A stretch of DNA of 23,943 nucleotides from GCA-2731375 sp046582635 (GTDB lineage Bacteria > Pseudomonadota > Alphaproteobacteria > GCA-2731375): the NCBI GenBank assembly GCA_046582635.1, contig JAYGEA010000355.1, positions 1 to 23,943 of the forward strand, written 5' to 3'. The notes beneath the pieces are model-generated. The model ran no database searches and was not told where the DNA came from. It saw only the letters and a program-made list of their open reading frames with translations. Of this stretch, positions 1 through 7,368 are shown piece by piece. Numbering within the stretch: position 1 is the first letter of the stretch; every line of letters starts with the position of its first letter. Made by a program: the position numbers and the translations under genes.

Positions 1-119
1 CCCCTTTTCCTGTCTCCCCCATTGCCTCGCGGGCCAAAAGACGGCTATCTCACGTCCATTGGCGCCGGCTGTTCATTTTGTTGCAGCGGTTTGTGTTTCA
101 CCGGGAAAGGCCTATGGCC

Positions 120-971
120 ATGGCCAACATTCTCAGCCTTACATCGCATGTGGTCCACGGCCATGTGGGCGGCCAGGCCTCGGGGCCGGCGTGGCAGGCC
201 ATGGGGCACGAGGGGTGGCATCTGCCGACGGTGCTGTTTTCCAACCATCCCGGCCATGGCGGCCATGGCGGCGGGCCCGTGGCGGTGGGGCTGCAGAACC
301 AATTACTGGACGGGCTGATGGCGCGGGATATTCTGGCCGGCTGTGGCGCCCTGCATACGGGCTATCTGGGCCAGGCGGGCAGTGTCGATGTGGCCTTGCG
401 GGCAATGGACGCGGTCGAGGGTCTGGTGCTGTGTGATCCTGTTCTGGGCGACGCGGCGTTTGGCGAAGGGGGGCAGTTATATGTGGCGGAGGAACTGGCG
501 GCGGCAATGCGCGACCGCCTTGTGCCCCGGGCCGATCTGGTGACGCCGAACCGGTTCGAGCTGGCCTGGCTGACCGGGCGGGAGATCGTGGACCTGGACG
601 GCGCGGTGGCCGCCGCCCGGGCCTTGCGCCGGATGGGCCCCGACATGGTGGTCTGCACCTCGGCCGCGCAGAGCGATGGCTGGCTGTGCAATATCGCCGT
701 GGGCCCGGAACATATTCATCTGGTCCGGGTACCGTTCGAGGCCGACCCCACCTTGGTGCCGAAAGGCACGGGCGATGCCTTCGCGGCCATACTGCTGGGC
801 CATTATCTCAATCACAACAATATCGCCGCCGCCTTGGCCTGGGCGTCGGCCGCCCTGCACGGTTTGATCAAGGCCAGCATCGATCTGGGTCTGGACGAGC
901 TGGCAATGGTCGCCGGCCGCGACCAGATCACCGCGCCGGAGCGGATGTTCCCTGTCGAGCGTCTGGATTAA
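120..971 (+). CDS. pdxY: Pyridoxal kinase (PdxY/PdxK type)
   Basis: ATP-dependent kinase of the ribokinase superfamily that phosphorylates pyridoxal in the vitamin B6 salvage pathway, acting in the cytoplasm. The N-terminus MANILSLTSHVVHGHVG matches the family opening. A CDPVLGD segment (the usual CDPVMGD) lies near residue 107, TPNRFEL follows, and the catalytic KGTGDAF motif, with its Asp base, lies in the last quarter. I chose ATG 120 because GGAAAGG at 104-110 sits 9 bases upstream and family proteins begin at this point. ATG 114 and a start at 78 are also open but less fitting. The product is 283 aa, normal for the family. The gene is alone on this strand and converges on glcF, sharing the four bases TTAA between the two stop codons. 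PdxY rather than PdxK or a related kinase is an inference from overall resemblance. Confidence 0.9.
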   Translation: MANILSLTSHVVHGHVGGQASGPAWQAMGHEGWHLPTVLFSNHPGHGGHGGGPVAVGLQNQLLDGLMARDILAGCGALHTGYLGQAGSVDVALRAMDAVEGLVLCDPVLGDAAFGEGGQLYVAEELAAAMRDRLVPRADLVTPNRFELAWLTGREIVDLDGAVAAARALRRMGPDMVVCTSAAQSDGWLCNIAVGPEHIHLVRVPFEADPTLVPKGTGDAFAAILLGHYLNHNNIAAALAWASAALHGLIKASIDLGLDELAMVAGRDQITAPERMFPVERLD

Positions 972-2266
972 AGCCCGGCGGGTTTCGGGCCGCCCGTGGC
1001 CCAATCCAAAAGTTCCACGGTGTGGACGACGGGGACGTCCAAGCCCCCGCGCAGTTGCACCATGCAGCCAATGTTGCCGGCGGCGACAACGTCGGGAGAC
1101 AAGCTTTCGATATGGCCCACCTTGCGGTCGCGCAGACGGCTGGCCAGTTCGGGCTGTAACAGATTATAGGTCCCGGCGGAGCCGCAGCAAAGGTGGCCCT
1201 CAGGCACGTCCAGAACCTGGAAGCCGGCCCGTGCTAGCAATTGCTTCGGCGGCGCCACGACCTTCTGGCCATGCTGCAATGAACAGGCGGCGTGATAGGC
1301 GACCTTCAACGGCTGGGCCCGTATGGACGCGCGCAGCGTGGAGGCGGGCAGTTCCAGGCGTTGCAGTAATTCGGTGATGTCCAGGGCCAGTTCGGATATG
1401 CGCTTGGCCGCTTCGGCCCAGGCCGGATCGTCGGCCAGGATATGGCCATAGTCTTTCACCGTGGTGCCGCAACCCGACGCATTGATCACTACAGCGTCCA
1501 GGCCGCCCGCCTCCAGCTCGGCCGTCCAGGCCGCCACGTTGGCGCGGATTGAGGCCTTGGCCGTATCCTCCTGGCCCATGTGGTGGGTCAGGGCGCCGCA
1601 ACAGCCCGCACCCTTGGTAATGACCACGTCGCAGCCCAGGCGCGTCAGCAGGCGGATGGTGGCGGCGTTGATGGCGGGATCCAGGACCTTTTGCGCACAG
1701 CCGGCCAGCAGGGCGACGCGCATTATCCGCCGGCCCTGGGCGGGATGTGTTTGCGGCTGGTCCAGAGCGCTTGCCGCCGGCAGCTTGGCGGGCGCCATGG
1801 CCAGCAGTCCCCGCAATCGGCCCGGCGCCAGGGCGGCGAACGGCCGGGCCAGGCGGGCGGCGCCCAAGGCCAGGCGGAACAGGCCGGGGCGGGGCAGGAC
1901 CAGGGCCAGCAGCCAGCGCAGCAGACGTTCCGGCAAGGGCCTGACATACTGCCGCTCGATCCGGGCCCGGGCCCGGTCCAGCAGGTGCATGTAATCCACG
2001 CCAGAGGGACAGGTGGTGGTACACGACAGACAGGTCAGGCAGCGGTCCAGGTGGCGCACGGTGCGTTCGTCGGGCGGCTGGCCGCTCTCAAGCATATTCT
2101 TGATCAGCGAGATGCGGCCCCGGGGGCTGTCCAGTTCGTCACCCAATAACACATAGGTGGGGCAGGTCGCGGTGCAAAAACCGCAATGGACGCATTTGCG
2201 CAGGATGCCGTCGGCCTCGGCCACATCGGGCTGGCGCATTTGTTCCGGATTGAAATGGGTCTGCAT
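968..2266 (-). CDS. glcF: Glycolate dehydrogenase (oxidase) iron-sulfur subunit GlcF
   Basis: Iron-sulfur subunit of the membrane-associated glycolate dehydrogenase GlcDEF, which oxidises glycolate to glyoxylate and passes electrons to the respiratory chain. Two ferredoxin-type clusters are visible: Cys25/28/31/35 in CVHCGFCTATCP and Cys76/79/82/86 in CLTCLSCTTTCP. Two CCG domains follow, with GAGCCGALTHH and HLCCGSAGTYN as their cysteine cores. The opening MQTHFNPEQMRQ resembles E. coli GlcF, so ATG 2266 is preferred over the in-frame TTG at 2272, which would overlap the glcE stop. From ATG 2266 the product is 432 aa, a normal length. It is the last gene of the glcDEF operon, two bases after the glcE stop, so translation is probably coupled. 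Its TAA interlocks with the TAA of the convergent pyridoxal kinase gene. Confidence 0.95.
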   Translation of the reverse strand: MQTHFNPEQMRQPDVAEADGILRKCVHCGFCTATCPTYVLLGDELDSPRGRISLIKNMLESGQPPDERTVRHLDRCLTCLSCTTTCPSGVDYMHLLDRARARIERQYVRPLPERLLRWLLALVLPRPGLFRLALGAARLARPFAALAPGRLRGLLAMAPAKLPAASALDQPQTHPAQGRRIMRVALLAGCAQKVLDPAINAATIRLLTRLGCDVVITKGAGCCGALTHHMGQEDTAKASIRANVAAWTAELEAGGLDAVVINASGCGTTVKDYGHILADDPAWAEAAKRISELALDITELLQRLELPASTLRASIRAQPLKVAYHAACSLQHGQKVVAPPKQLLARAGFQVLDVPEGHLCCGSAGTYNLLQPELASRLRDRKVGHIESLSPDVVAAGNIGCMVQLRGGLDVPVVHTVELLDWATGGPKPAGL

Positions 2267-2268
2267 GA

Positions 2269-3510
2269 TCAATACGCCCCGTGCATGCGGCCGGGATTCA
2301 ATATGCCGTGGGGATCAAACGATGCCTTGATGCGGGCGCTCAGCGCCGCCAAGGGCGCCGCCGTGGGTTGGAAGACATCGACCCGGCGCCGCAACTCCAC
2401 CCCGCCGTGCATCAAGGTGGCATGGCCGTCGCCGCCAAAGCTGCCGCGGACCAGGCTGGCGCCGCCGTCCCCACCGCCATCGTTGCCCGCCGGCAGTGCA
2501 AGCCAGAGCAAACCGCCGGCCCAGTCGTAGTAGCCCACGCCACCCTTCACCAGAGCGGCCGCCATGACCTCCGATCCCATGGATGGGGTCACTGAAAGTT
2601 TCCAGATGACGGCCTCGGGATCGGGCAGCAAGGATGCCACATTGCCAACCTCCCGCCACAAAGTGGTTGAATTATGGCCATGCAATTCCTCCACATCGCC
2701 CTTGCCGCCCCATAGCTGCCGCAGGGCCTCGGCGCGGTGCATCACGGACGGCGCGGGGCCTTCAACGCGGACGGCAGTGACCGCCCGGCCGGCGCCGTTG
2801 ATATAGCCCACGGCCGAGCGGGCCGCGATGGCTTTCGGCAGATGGGCCAGGGCGGACACTTCGTGCGGGCTACCGGCGGCCTGGCTCATGGCGGCGATGG
2901 CGGCGCGGTCATCCTGGCCGAACAACAGCACGGTACGGATTTTCTCCGGCGCGGGCAGAACCTTGACCGTCACCTCCGTCAAGGCCGCCAGGGTGCCGAA
3001 GCTGCCGGCCATCAGCTTGCACAGATCATAGCCGGTGACGTTCTTAACCACCCGGCCGCCCGATTTGAACGCCGCGCCCCGGCCGGAAACCGCCTCAAAA
3101 CCAAGAAAATGGTCCCGCGCCGCACCCGCCTTGATGCGGCGGGGCCCGGCCAGATTGGCGGCCAGGACGCCGCCGATGGTCTGCTCCCGCGTATGGCCGT
3201 ACAGATCGCTGAAATCCGGCGGCTCGAAGGCCAGCTGCTGGTTTTGCTGCGCCAGCATGGCCTGGATCCGCCCCAGCGAGGTGGCCGCGCCGGCCCGCAG
3301 GACAAGCTCTTCGGGCTCATACAGATTGACACCCTCCAGGTCGGACAGATGCAGGCGGTAATCGGTTTCCACCGGCCGGCCCAAGGCCGATTTGCTGCCC
3401 CCGCCAACCAGTTCGACGGTTTTCTTCCCCGCCGCCGCCCAGGCCAGGACCTCGGCGACCTGGGCCGCATCGGCTGGCTGCAAATCTTCCGGCTTTAGAT
3501 CTTTGGGCAT
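2269..3510 (-). CDS. glcE: Glycolate dehydrogenase FAD-binding subunit GlcE
   Basis: Second FAD-binding subunit of the glycolate dehydrogenase complex, of the FAD_binding_4 (PCMH-type) family. It is shorter than GlcD, as expected. Visible marks are LVGGGSKSALGRP near residue 34, the central KSGGRVVKNVTGYDLCKLM segment that contacts FAD, and the C-terminal FDPHGILNPGRM signature shared by this flavoprotein family. The product is 413 aa; E. coli GlcE is somewhat shorter at about 350, and a glycine-rich stretch (GNDGGGDGG) late in the protein may account for part of the difference. Its ATG overlaps the glcD stop by one base (TGATG on the minus strand), a standard translational-coupling junction. 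It is read together with glcD and glcF. Confidence 0.95.
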   Translation of the reverse strand: MPKDLKPEDLQPADAAQVAEVLAWAAAGKKTVELVGGGSKSALGRPVETDYRLHLSDLEGVNLYEPEELVLRAGAATSLGRIQAMLAQQNQQLAFEPPDFSDLYGHTREQTIGGVLAANLAGPRRIKAGAARDHFLGFEAVSGRGAAFKSGGRVVKNVTGYDLCKLMAGSFGTLAALTEVTVKVLPAPEKIRTVLLFGQDDRAAIAAMSQAAGSPHEVSALAHLPKAIAARSAVGYINGAGRAVTAVRVEGPAPSVMHRAEALRQLWGGKGDVEELHGHNSTTLWREVGNVASLLPDPEAVIWKLSVTPSMGSEVMAAALVKGGVGYYDWAGGLLWLALPAGNDGGGDGGASLVRGSFGGDGHATLMHGGVELRRRVDVFQPTAAPLAALSARIKASFDPHGILNPGRMHGAY

Positions 3511-4994
3511 CAGAAGCGCGGGATGTTGGGAAACGGCATCTGGCCCTGGTGCACGACCATTTGCCCCAACTCGGCACAGCGGTGCAGGATGGGGAAAACC
3601 TTGCCCGGATTTAAGCGGCCATTGGGGTCAAAAGCGCATTTTACCCGTTGTTGCTGGGCTAGATCTTCCTCGGTGAAGACCTCCCCCATCAGATCGCGCT
3701 TTTCAATGCCAACGCCGTGTTCCCCCGTCAGCACGCCGCCCACCTCGACACAAAGACGCAGGATATCGGCGCCGAATTTTTCCGCCGTCTCCAATTCCCC
3801 GGCATTGGCATCGAACAGGATCAGGGGGTGCAGATTGCCGTCGCCGGCATGAAATACATTGGCCACGCGCAGGCCGTGGTGCTCGCTCAGCTCGCGCATG
3901 CGTTTGAGGACTTCCGGCAGACGGTTGCGGGGGATGGTGCCGTCCATGCACATGTAATCGGGACTGATGCGGCCAATGGCGGGAAAGGCCGCCTTGCGCC
4001 CGGCCCAGAACGCCGTCCGCTCGTCCTCGGTCTCGGAAATGCGCAGCGAGGTGGAACCGCAGGCGGTGGCGATTTGGCCCACTTGTTCGATCAGGTGGTC
4101 GACCTCCCGGGCCGGGCCGTCCAGTTCCACGATCAACAGGGCCTCCGCCTCCAGGGGGTAGCCCGCATGGCAGAATTCTTCCGAGGCATGGATCGCCGCC
4201 CGGTCCATCATTTCCATGCCGCCCGGAATGATGCCGCCCCCGATCACCTTGCCGACGCAATCGCCGGCCTGCTCGGACGAGGGGAAGCCGATCAGCAGGG
4301 CGCGGGCGGTTTCGGGTTTCTTCAAGATGCGCACGGTAATTTCAGTGATCACGCCCAACAAACCCTCGGATCCCGTCAACAGGCCCATGATGTCATAGCC
4401 GCCGCTGTCCAGATGCTTGCCGCCCAGCCGGATAATTTCGCCCGACAGCAAGACCATTTCCAGGCCCAGCAGGTTGTTGGTGGTGACGCCGTATTTCAGA
4501 CAATGCACGCCGCCGGCGTTCTCCGCCACGTTGCCGCCGATGGAGCAGGCGATCTGGCTGGAAGGGTCCGGCGCGTAATAGAACCCTTCGCCGTCCACCG
4601 CCTGGCTGATGCCCAGATTGGTGACGCCGGGCTGTACGCGCACGGCGCGGTTTTCGTAATCGATTTCCAGAATCTTGTTGAACTTGCCCAAGCCCAGAAT
4701 AATACCGTCCTCGAGTGGCAGGGCGCCGCCCGAGAGCGAGGTGCCGGCACCGCGGGGCACCACCTTTATCTTGCGGCGGTCGCAAAGTTGCATGATGGCG
4801 GCGACCTGGTCCACCCTTTCGGGCAAAACCACGGCCATGGGAACCTGGCGATAGGCCGACAGGCCGTCGCTTTCATAGGCGCGCAGGGCGGTAAGGTCCG
4901 CGATCACGCCCTCGCCCGGCACGATGGCGCGCAGATCATCCAGCAGGCCAAGGCGCTGGGCCAAAATTTCGCCTTCGGGCTTGGGCATCAACAT
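3510..4994 (-). CDS. glcD: Glycolate dehydrogenase FAD-linked catalytic subunit GlcD
   Basis: Catalytic FAD subunit that oxidises glycolate (and often D-lactate) to the 2-oxo acid. The N-terminal FAD-binding domain contains PRGAGTSLSGGALP at residues 80-93. The C-terminal domain carries FHAGDGNLHPLIL and TGEHGVGIEKRDLM, the conserved active-site histidine segments of the D-2-hydroxyacid dehydrogenase family, followed by FDPNGRLNPGKVFP. The product is 494 aa, matching the family (E. coli 499). ATG 4994 is chosen because GGAG lies 7 bases upstream; ATG 4988 would leave 13. First gene of glcDEF. No convincing promoter is seen in the short gap after the rpmJ terminator, and no glcC-type regulator lies nearby. 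In marine or photosynthate-fed bacteria this operon usually serves growth on glycolate released by phototrophs. Confidence 0.96.
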   Translation of the reverse strand: MLMPKPEGEILAQRLGLLDDLRAIVPGEGVIADLTALRAYESDGLSAYRQVPMAVVLPERVDQVAAIMQLCDRRKIKVVPRGAGTSLSGGALPLEDGIILGLGKFNKILEIDYENRAVRVQPGVTNLGISQAVDGEGFYYAPDPSSQIACSIGGNVAENAGGVHCLKYGVTTNNLLGLEMVLLSGEIIRLGGKHLDSGGYDIMGLLTGSEGLLGVITEITVRILKKPETARALLIGFPSSEQAGDCVGKVIGGGIIPGGMEMMDRAAIHASEEFCHAGYPLEAEALLIVELDGPAREVDHLIEQVGQIATACGSTSLRISETEDERTAFWAGRKAAFPAIGRISPDYMCMDGTIPRNRLPEVLKRMRELSEHHGLRVANVFHAGDGNLHPLILFDANAGELETAEKFGADILRLCVEVGGVLTGEHGVGIEKRDLMGEVFTEEDLAQQQRVKCAFDPNGRLNPGKVFPILHRCAELGQMVVHQGQMPFPNIPRF

Positions 4995-5051
4995 ATGTCA
5001 ACTCCAGCAGAATTGCCGGGCAGTCATAGCAAAGAATTGACGGGCATAGAA

Positions 5052-5085
5052 TGAAAAACGAAAAACCGCGCCTCCACGGGCGCGG
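5052..5085 (-). terminator. Intrinsic terminator of rpmJ
   Basis: On the minus strand a perfect 7-bp stem (CCGCGCC / GGCGCGG, 5085-5079 with 5072-5066) and a 6-base loop are followed directly by a T-rich tail, TTTTTCGTTTTTC. It lies about 50 bases after the rpmJ stop and about 60 bases before the glcD start, separating the two units. Confidence 0.85.
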
Positions 5086-5132
5086 CGTCGAGGACCGATA
5101 GGGTCCGTCAGGCCAGCATTTAGCCCCGGGGT

Positions 5133-5258
5133 TTAACCCTGGCGCGCCTTGAAGCGGCGGTTGGTCTTGTTGATCACATAGACCCGGCCCTTGCGGCGGA
5201 TCACCCGGCAATCGCGGTGGCGGTTTTTCGCCGATTTCAAAGAATTCCGAACTTTCAT
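5133..5258 (-). CDS. rpmJ: 50S ribosomal protein L36
   Basis: A 41-codon gene. The product begins MKVRNSLKSAKNRHRDC and ends INKTNRRFKARQG, which is the cysteine-poor (C-minus, YkgO-like) form of ribosomal protein L36 that alphaproteobacteria use as their main copy. It lacks the CxxC...C/H zinc ribbon of the 37-38-residue form and keeps a single Cys17, so it is expected to work without zinc. It is very basic, as expected for a protein buried in 23S rRNA. It stands outside any ribosomal operon, with its own promoter (5306-5334) and terminator (5052-5085). The start is fixed by family identity; the ribosome-binding site (GGGATGAG about 4 bases before ATG) is only moderate. Confidence 0.95.
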   Translation of the reverse strand: MKVRNSLKSAKNRHRDCRVIRRKGRVYVINKTNRRFKARQG

Positions 5259-5305
5259 TGTCTCATCCCATCGCGGCCCCGGTCTGGAGCAAAAAATGTC
5301 GGCGG

Positions 5306-5334
5306 AACATACAGAGAGGCCCCGGTCATGTCAA
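5306..5334 (-). promoter_or_regulatory. Sigma70-type promoter of rpmJ
   Basis: On the minus strand TTGACA (5334-5329), a 17-base spacer and TATGTT (5311-5306) give a perfect -35 box and a 4/6 -10 box. The start of transcription would fall near 5299, leaving a leader of about 40 bases before the rpmJ ATG. Just upstream, 5341-5357 is a GC-rich hairpin (CCGGCGG / CCGCCGG, 3-base loop) that may mark the end of the preceding transcript; it has no T-tract. Confidence 0.7.
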
Positions 5335-5363
5335 CGGTGCCCGGCGGCGCCCGCCGGCTGTGT

Positions 5364-5657
5364 CTATTCCGCCGCCTTGCTGGCGTGAAAGCGATAGAAG
5401 CCGATGTTGCCGGCCTTTAACGTAGCCACCCGCCGGGCCCACAACTCCACTTCCCACATCACCCAGGGGCGTTGATCTTTCGGGACAGAGCCTTGTTTCA
5501 GGGTATCCGTCAGGCCGGCCAGGCCGCGCAGAATATGGCTGCAAAAAGCATCCGAAATATCATCCGCCAAATGGACATCAAGGTGGGTGGCGGAAAGGCT
5601 CTGTTTGATCTGATCCATGGTCGCCATGTGCGGTTTCATTTTCTCGAACTTGGCCCA
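5364..5657 (-). pseudogene. C-terminal part of the SAM methyltransferase, cut off by an in-frame TAG
   Basis: This stretch lies in the same reading frame as the methyltransferase ORF directly upstream. It begins right after that ORF's TAG with WAKFEK, then an internal Met at 5639 opens a 91-codon ORF. The sequence reads as a natural continuation. It contains ADDISDAFCSHILRGLAGL and ends MWEVELWARRVATLKAGNI followed by FYRFHA, the pattern seen at the ends of class I methyltransferases, where a final strand finishes the fold. On its own it has no recognisable domain and no visible ribosome-binding site at 5639, so separate expression is doubtful. Read through the stop, the full protein would be about 309 residues. 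A sequencing error at 5658-5660 is an alternative explanation. Confidence 0.7.
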
Positions 5658-6293
5658 CTAGGCGGCATCTTCCTTGGTGCCGGCCGGTGTTTTGGCAACG
5701 AAGTCCGCCAACAGGATCTGCCCGCCCGGTTTTAACATGGTCCACATATCCATGAAGGCGGTGGCCTTGTCCGCCTCGCCCAGCAGGGCCTCGCGGCCAA
5801 AAATGGCGTCCCGGCTGTCGGGTTCAATGGCACAATTGCCCAAAGCCCCTTCCAGGACGATGGCCTGACCGGCCAGGCCGGCCTGGTCGGCGAAGTGCCG
5901 GGCCAGTTCAACCTGGCCCGGGTCCCGCTCCAGCCCCTCGACTTTTGCGCCGGTCTCCTGGGCGATGATCCGCGTGGCGGTGCCGATGCCGGCGCCAATA
6001 TCCACCACGGTCATGTCCTGGCTCAATTGCAGGGGTTCTATCAGCTGGGTAATGGCACGTTTGCTGCCGGGAAAGGTGCAGCCCTCGCCAAACAGCATCT
6101 GCGCGGCGGCCAGGCGCGGCGCGGGCCAGCCGGCGCCGTCGGCCATCACGTCCGAATTGGAATTCGCCCCGCCAATGCCGCCACCGGCGGCGGCATCGTC
6201 ATCGCCGCCCTCTTCGCCTTCCCACCAGGCCGACAGGCGGGACCGCAGTGAGGTCATGAAGGTTCCAGATTGTGCAGTGCTGTCCGTGGACAT
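5658..6293 (-). CDS. Class I SAM-dependent methyltransferase, prematurely ended at TAG
   Basis: A Rossmann-fold methyltransferase of unknown substrate. Motif I is VVDIGAGIGTA at residues 96-106, with an acidic ribose-binding loop (VEGLERDPGQ) near 118-127. An LKPGGQILLADF segment, the usual motif III/strand 5, lies shortly before the end. The N-terminus has a Trp-containing helix and then an acidic, glycine/alanine-rich linker (about residues 26-45). The 211-residue product stops right after strand 5, lacking the C-terminal strands every such fold needs, and these are encoded in the same frame past the TAG (5364-5657). So the gene is either inactivated or the base call at 5658-5660 is wrong. 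ATG 6257 (GGAA 5 bases upstream) is an alternative start. It lies 73 bases after the dioxygenase gene on the same strand. Confidence 0.75.
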   Translation of the reverse strand: MSTDSTAQSGTFMTSLRSRLSAWWEGEEGGDDDAAAGGGIGGANSNSDVMADGAGWPAPRLAAAQMLFGEGCTFPGSKRAITQLIEPLQLSQDMTVVDIGAGIGTATRIIAQETGAKVEGLERDPGQVELARHFADQAGLAGQAIVLEGALGNCAIEPDSRDAIFGREALLGEADKATAFMDMWTMLKPGGQILLADFVAKTPAGTKEDAA

Positions 6294-6366
6294 AATCTAC
6301 CGGCTTCGCCTGTCAGAATTACCCCAAATCTCGTTCTCACTGTCCAACATTTGCCTTAACCCCAGG

Positions 6367-7368
6367 TTAATCCTGGCCCGGCGCCAAGTCGTTTTGATCG
6401 GCTGCGTTGTAATTGGCGTCGTACCACCAATGAATATAGTCGAGGTAGGCGATGTCGGAATAAAGCGGCGGCCTGTCATCGCCGCTGCACCCGGGCAGAC
6501 AGGAAATCAGGGTATCCAAATGGGGTCCCAGGAAATAGGGAATGGCATACCGAGATCGATCCTGGGGCGGAATGACTCGGTGGGCGGTTGACTTAAACCG
6601 GCCGTTGGTCCAGCGGTGCAGCATGTCGCCCGTATTCACCACGAAGGATCCCGGTACATACGGCACGTCTTCCCAGACCCCGGAACTCATCTGGATTTGC
6701 AGCCCCGGCACGCCTGATTGGGCCAGAAAGGTCATGAAGTTGGCGTCCGTGTGAGGTGCAAAGCCAAATTGCCCCGGGCCGGAGTCTTGCGCTGGGGGGA
6801 CTTGCGCCGGATAGTGGGACAGGCGGAAGGAAAACTGGCTTTCGGTGAAGGCGGCGTCAAAGGTATCGGGCGGCAAATCCAGGGCCAGTGCGATGGCCGG
6901 CAGCAGGCGCCGGCCCAGGGCATCGACCGCCTCCGTATAGGCCAGAAGGTGCTCGCGAAAACCCGGCAGCCCGGCCGGCCATTCGTTCGGCCCGCCAAAG
7001 CGCCGGCTGGCCAAGGGATCATCGGGCGGTCGCTCCCGCTTGATGAAGAAGGACTCGTTCATGTCCGGCAAGGCGTCTTCGCTGACCCTCGATGTGCGGA
7101 CGCCATAACGGGCCATGGCCATGTAGCCGTTGTTATGGGCATTCATCAAAACCGCTTGCTTCGCCGCCATGTCCTGAGCATGAAACCGCCTGGCCTGCGC
7201 GAAGGTCTGATCGATCAACGCTTGCGGCACCCCGTGATTGACGATGATCAGGAAGCCAATCTCCTCCAAGGCCCCGCGCAACGCCGGCGCGATTTCCGCC
7301 GCGCCGGACCGGCCGGCGGCGGCAAGGGGGGCAAGATCAATGAGCGGGATTTGCGAAAGATTATTCAT
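6367..7368 (-). CDS. Isopenicillin N synthase-like Fe(II)/2-oxoglutarate dioxygenase
   Basis: Non-haem iron oxygenase of the IPNS/2OG-FeII family, 333 aa, substrate unknown. The N-terminal DIOX_N-type domain has IPLIDLAPL at 7-15 and EEIGFLIIVNHGVP at 35-48. The double-stranded beta-helix holds the iron ligands His206 and Asp208 (PHTDANF) and His263 (STAHRVI). Arg273 in RYAIPYF is the expected 2-oxoglutarate carboxylate ligand; the usual RxS serine is alanine here. The ATG follows the phosphoesterase stop with no gap (TAGATG), so the two are surely one transcript and probably translationally coupled. Proteins of this type hydroxylate or desaturate small molecules, and in proteobacteria are often annotated only as 2OG-Fe(II) oxygenase. 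No partner pathway is obvious. Confidence 0.88.
   Translation of the reverse strand: MNNLSQIPLIDLAPLAAAGRSGAAEIAPALRGALEEIGFLIIVNHGVPQALIDQTFAQARRFHAQDMAAKQAVLMNAHNNGYMAMARYGVRTSRVSEDALPDMNESFFIKRERPPDDPLASRRFGGPNEWPAGLPGFREHLLAYTEAVDALGRRLLPAIALALDLPPDTFDAAFTESQFSFRLSHYPAQVPPAQDSGPGQFGFAPHTDANFMTFLAQSGVPGLQIQMSSGVWEDVPYVPGSFVVNTGDMLHRWTNGRFKSTAHRVIPPQDRSRYAIPYFLGPHLDTLISCLPGCSGDDRPPLYSDIAYLDYIHWWYDANYNAADQNDLAPGQD

Noticed and set aside
3717..5054. 445-codon plus-strand ORF over glcD
   Set aside because: It is the antisense shadow of glcD, produced by GC-rich codon bias. It has no family signature and is rich in Gln, His and Ala as such shadows are.
5658..5660. TAG read as a special amino acid (pyrrolysine) or programmed read-through
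   Set aside because: Pyrrolysine systems are not known as general in alphaproteobacteria, the family is not one that uses it, and no supporting genes or stem-loop signals are visible. A mutation or sequence error is simpler.
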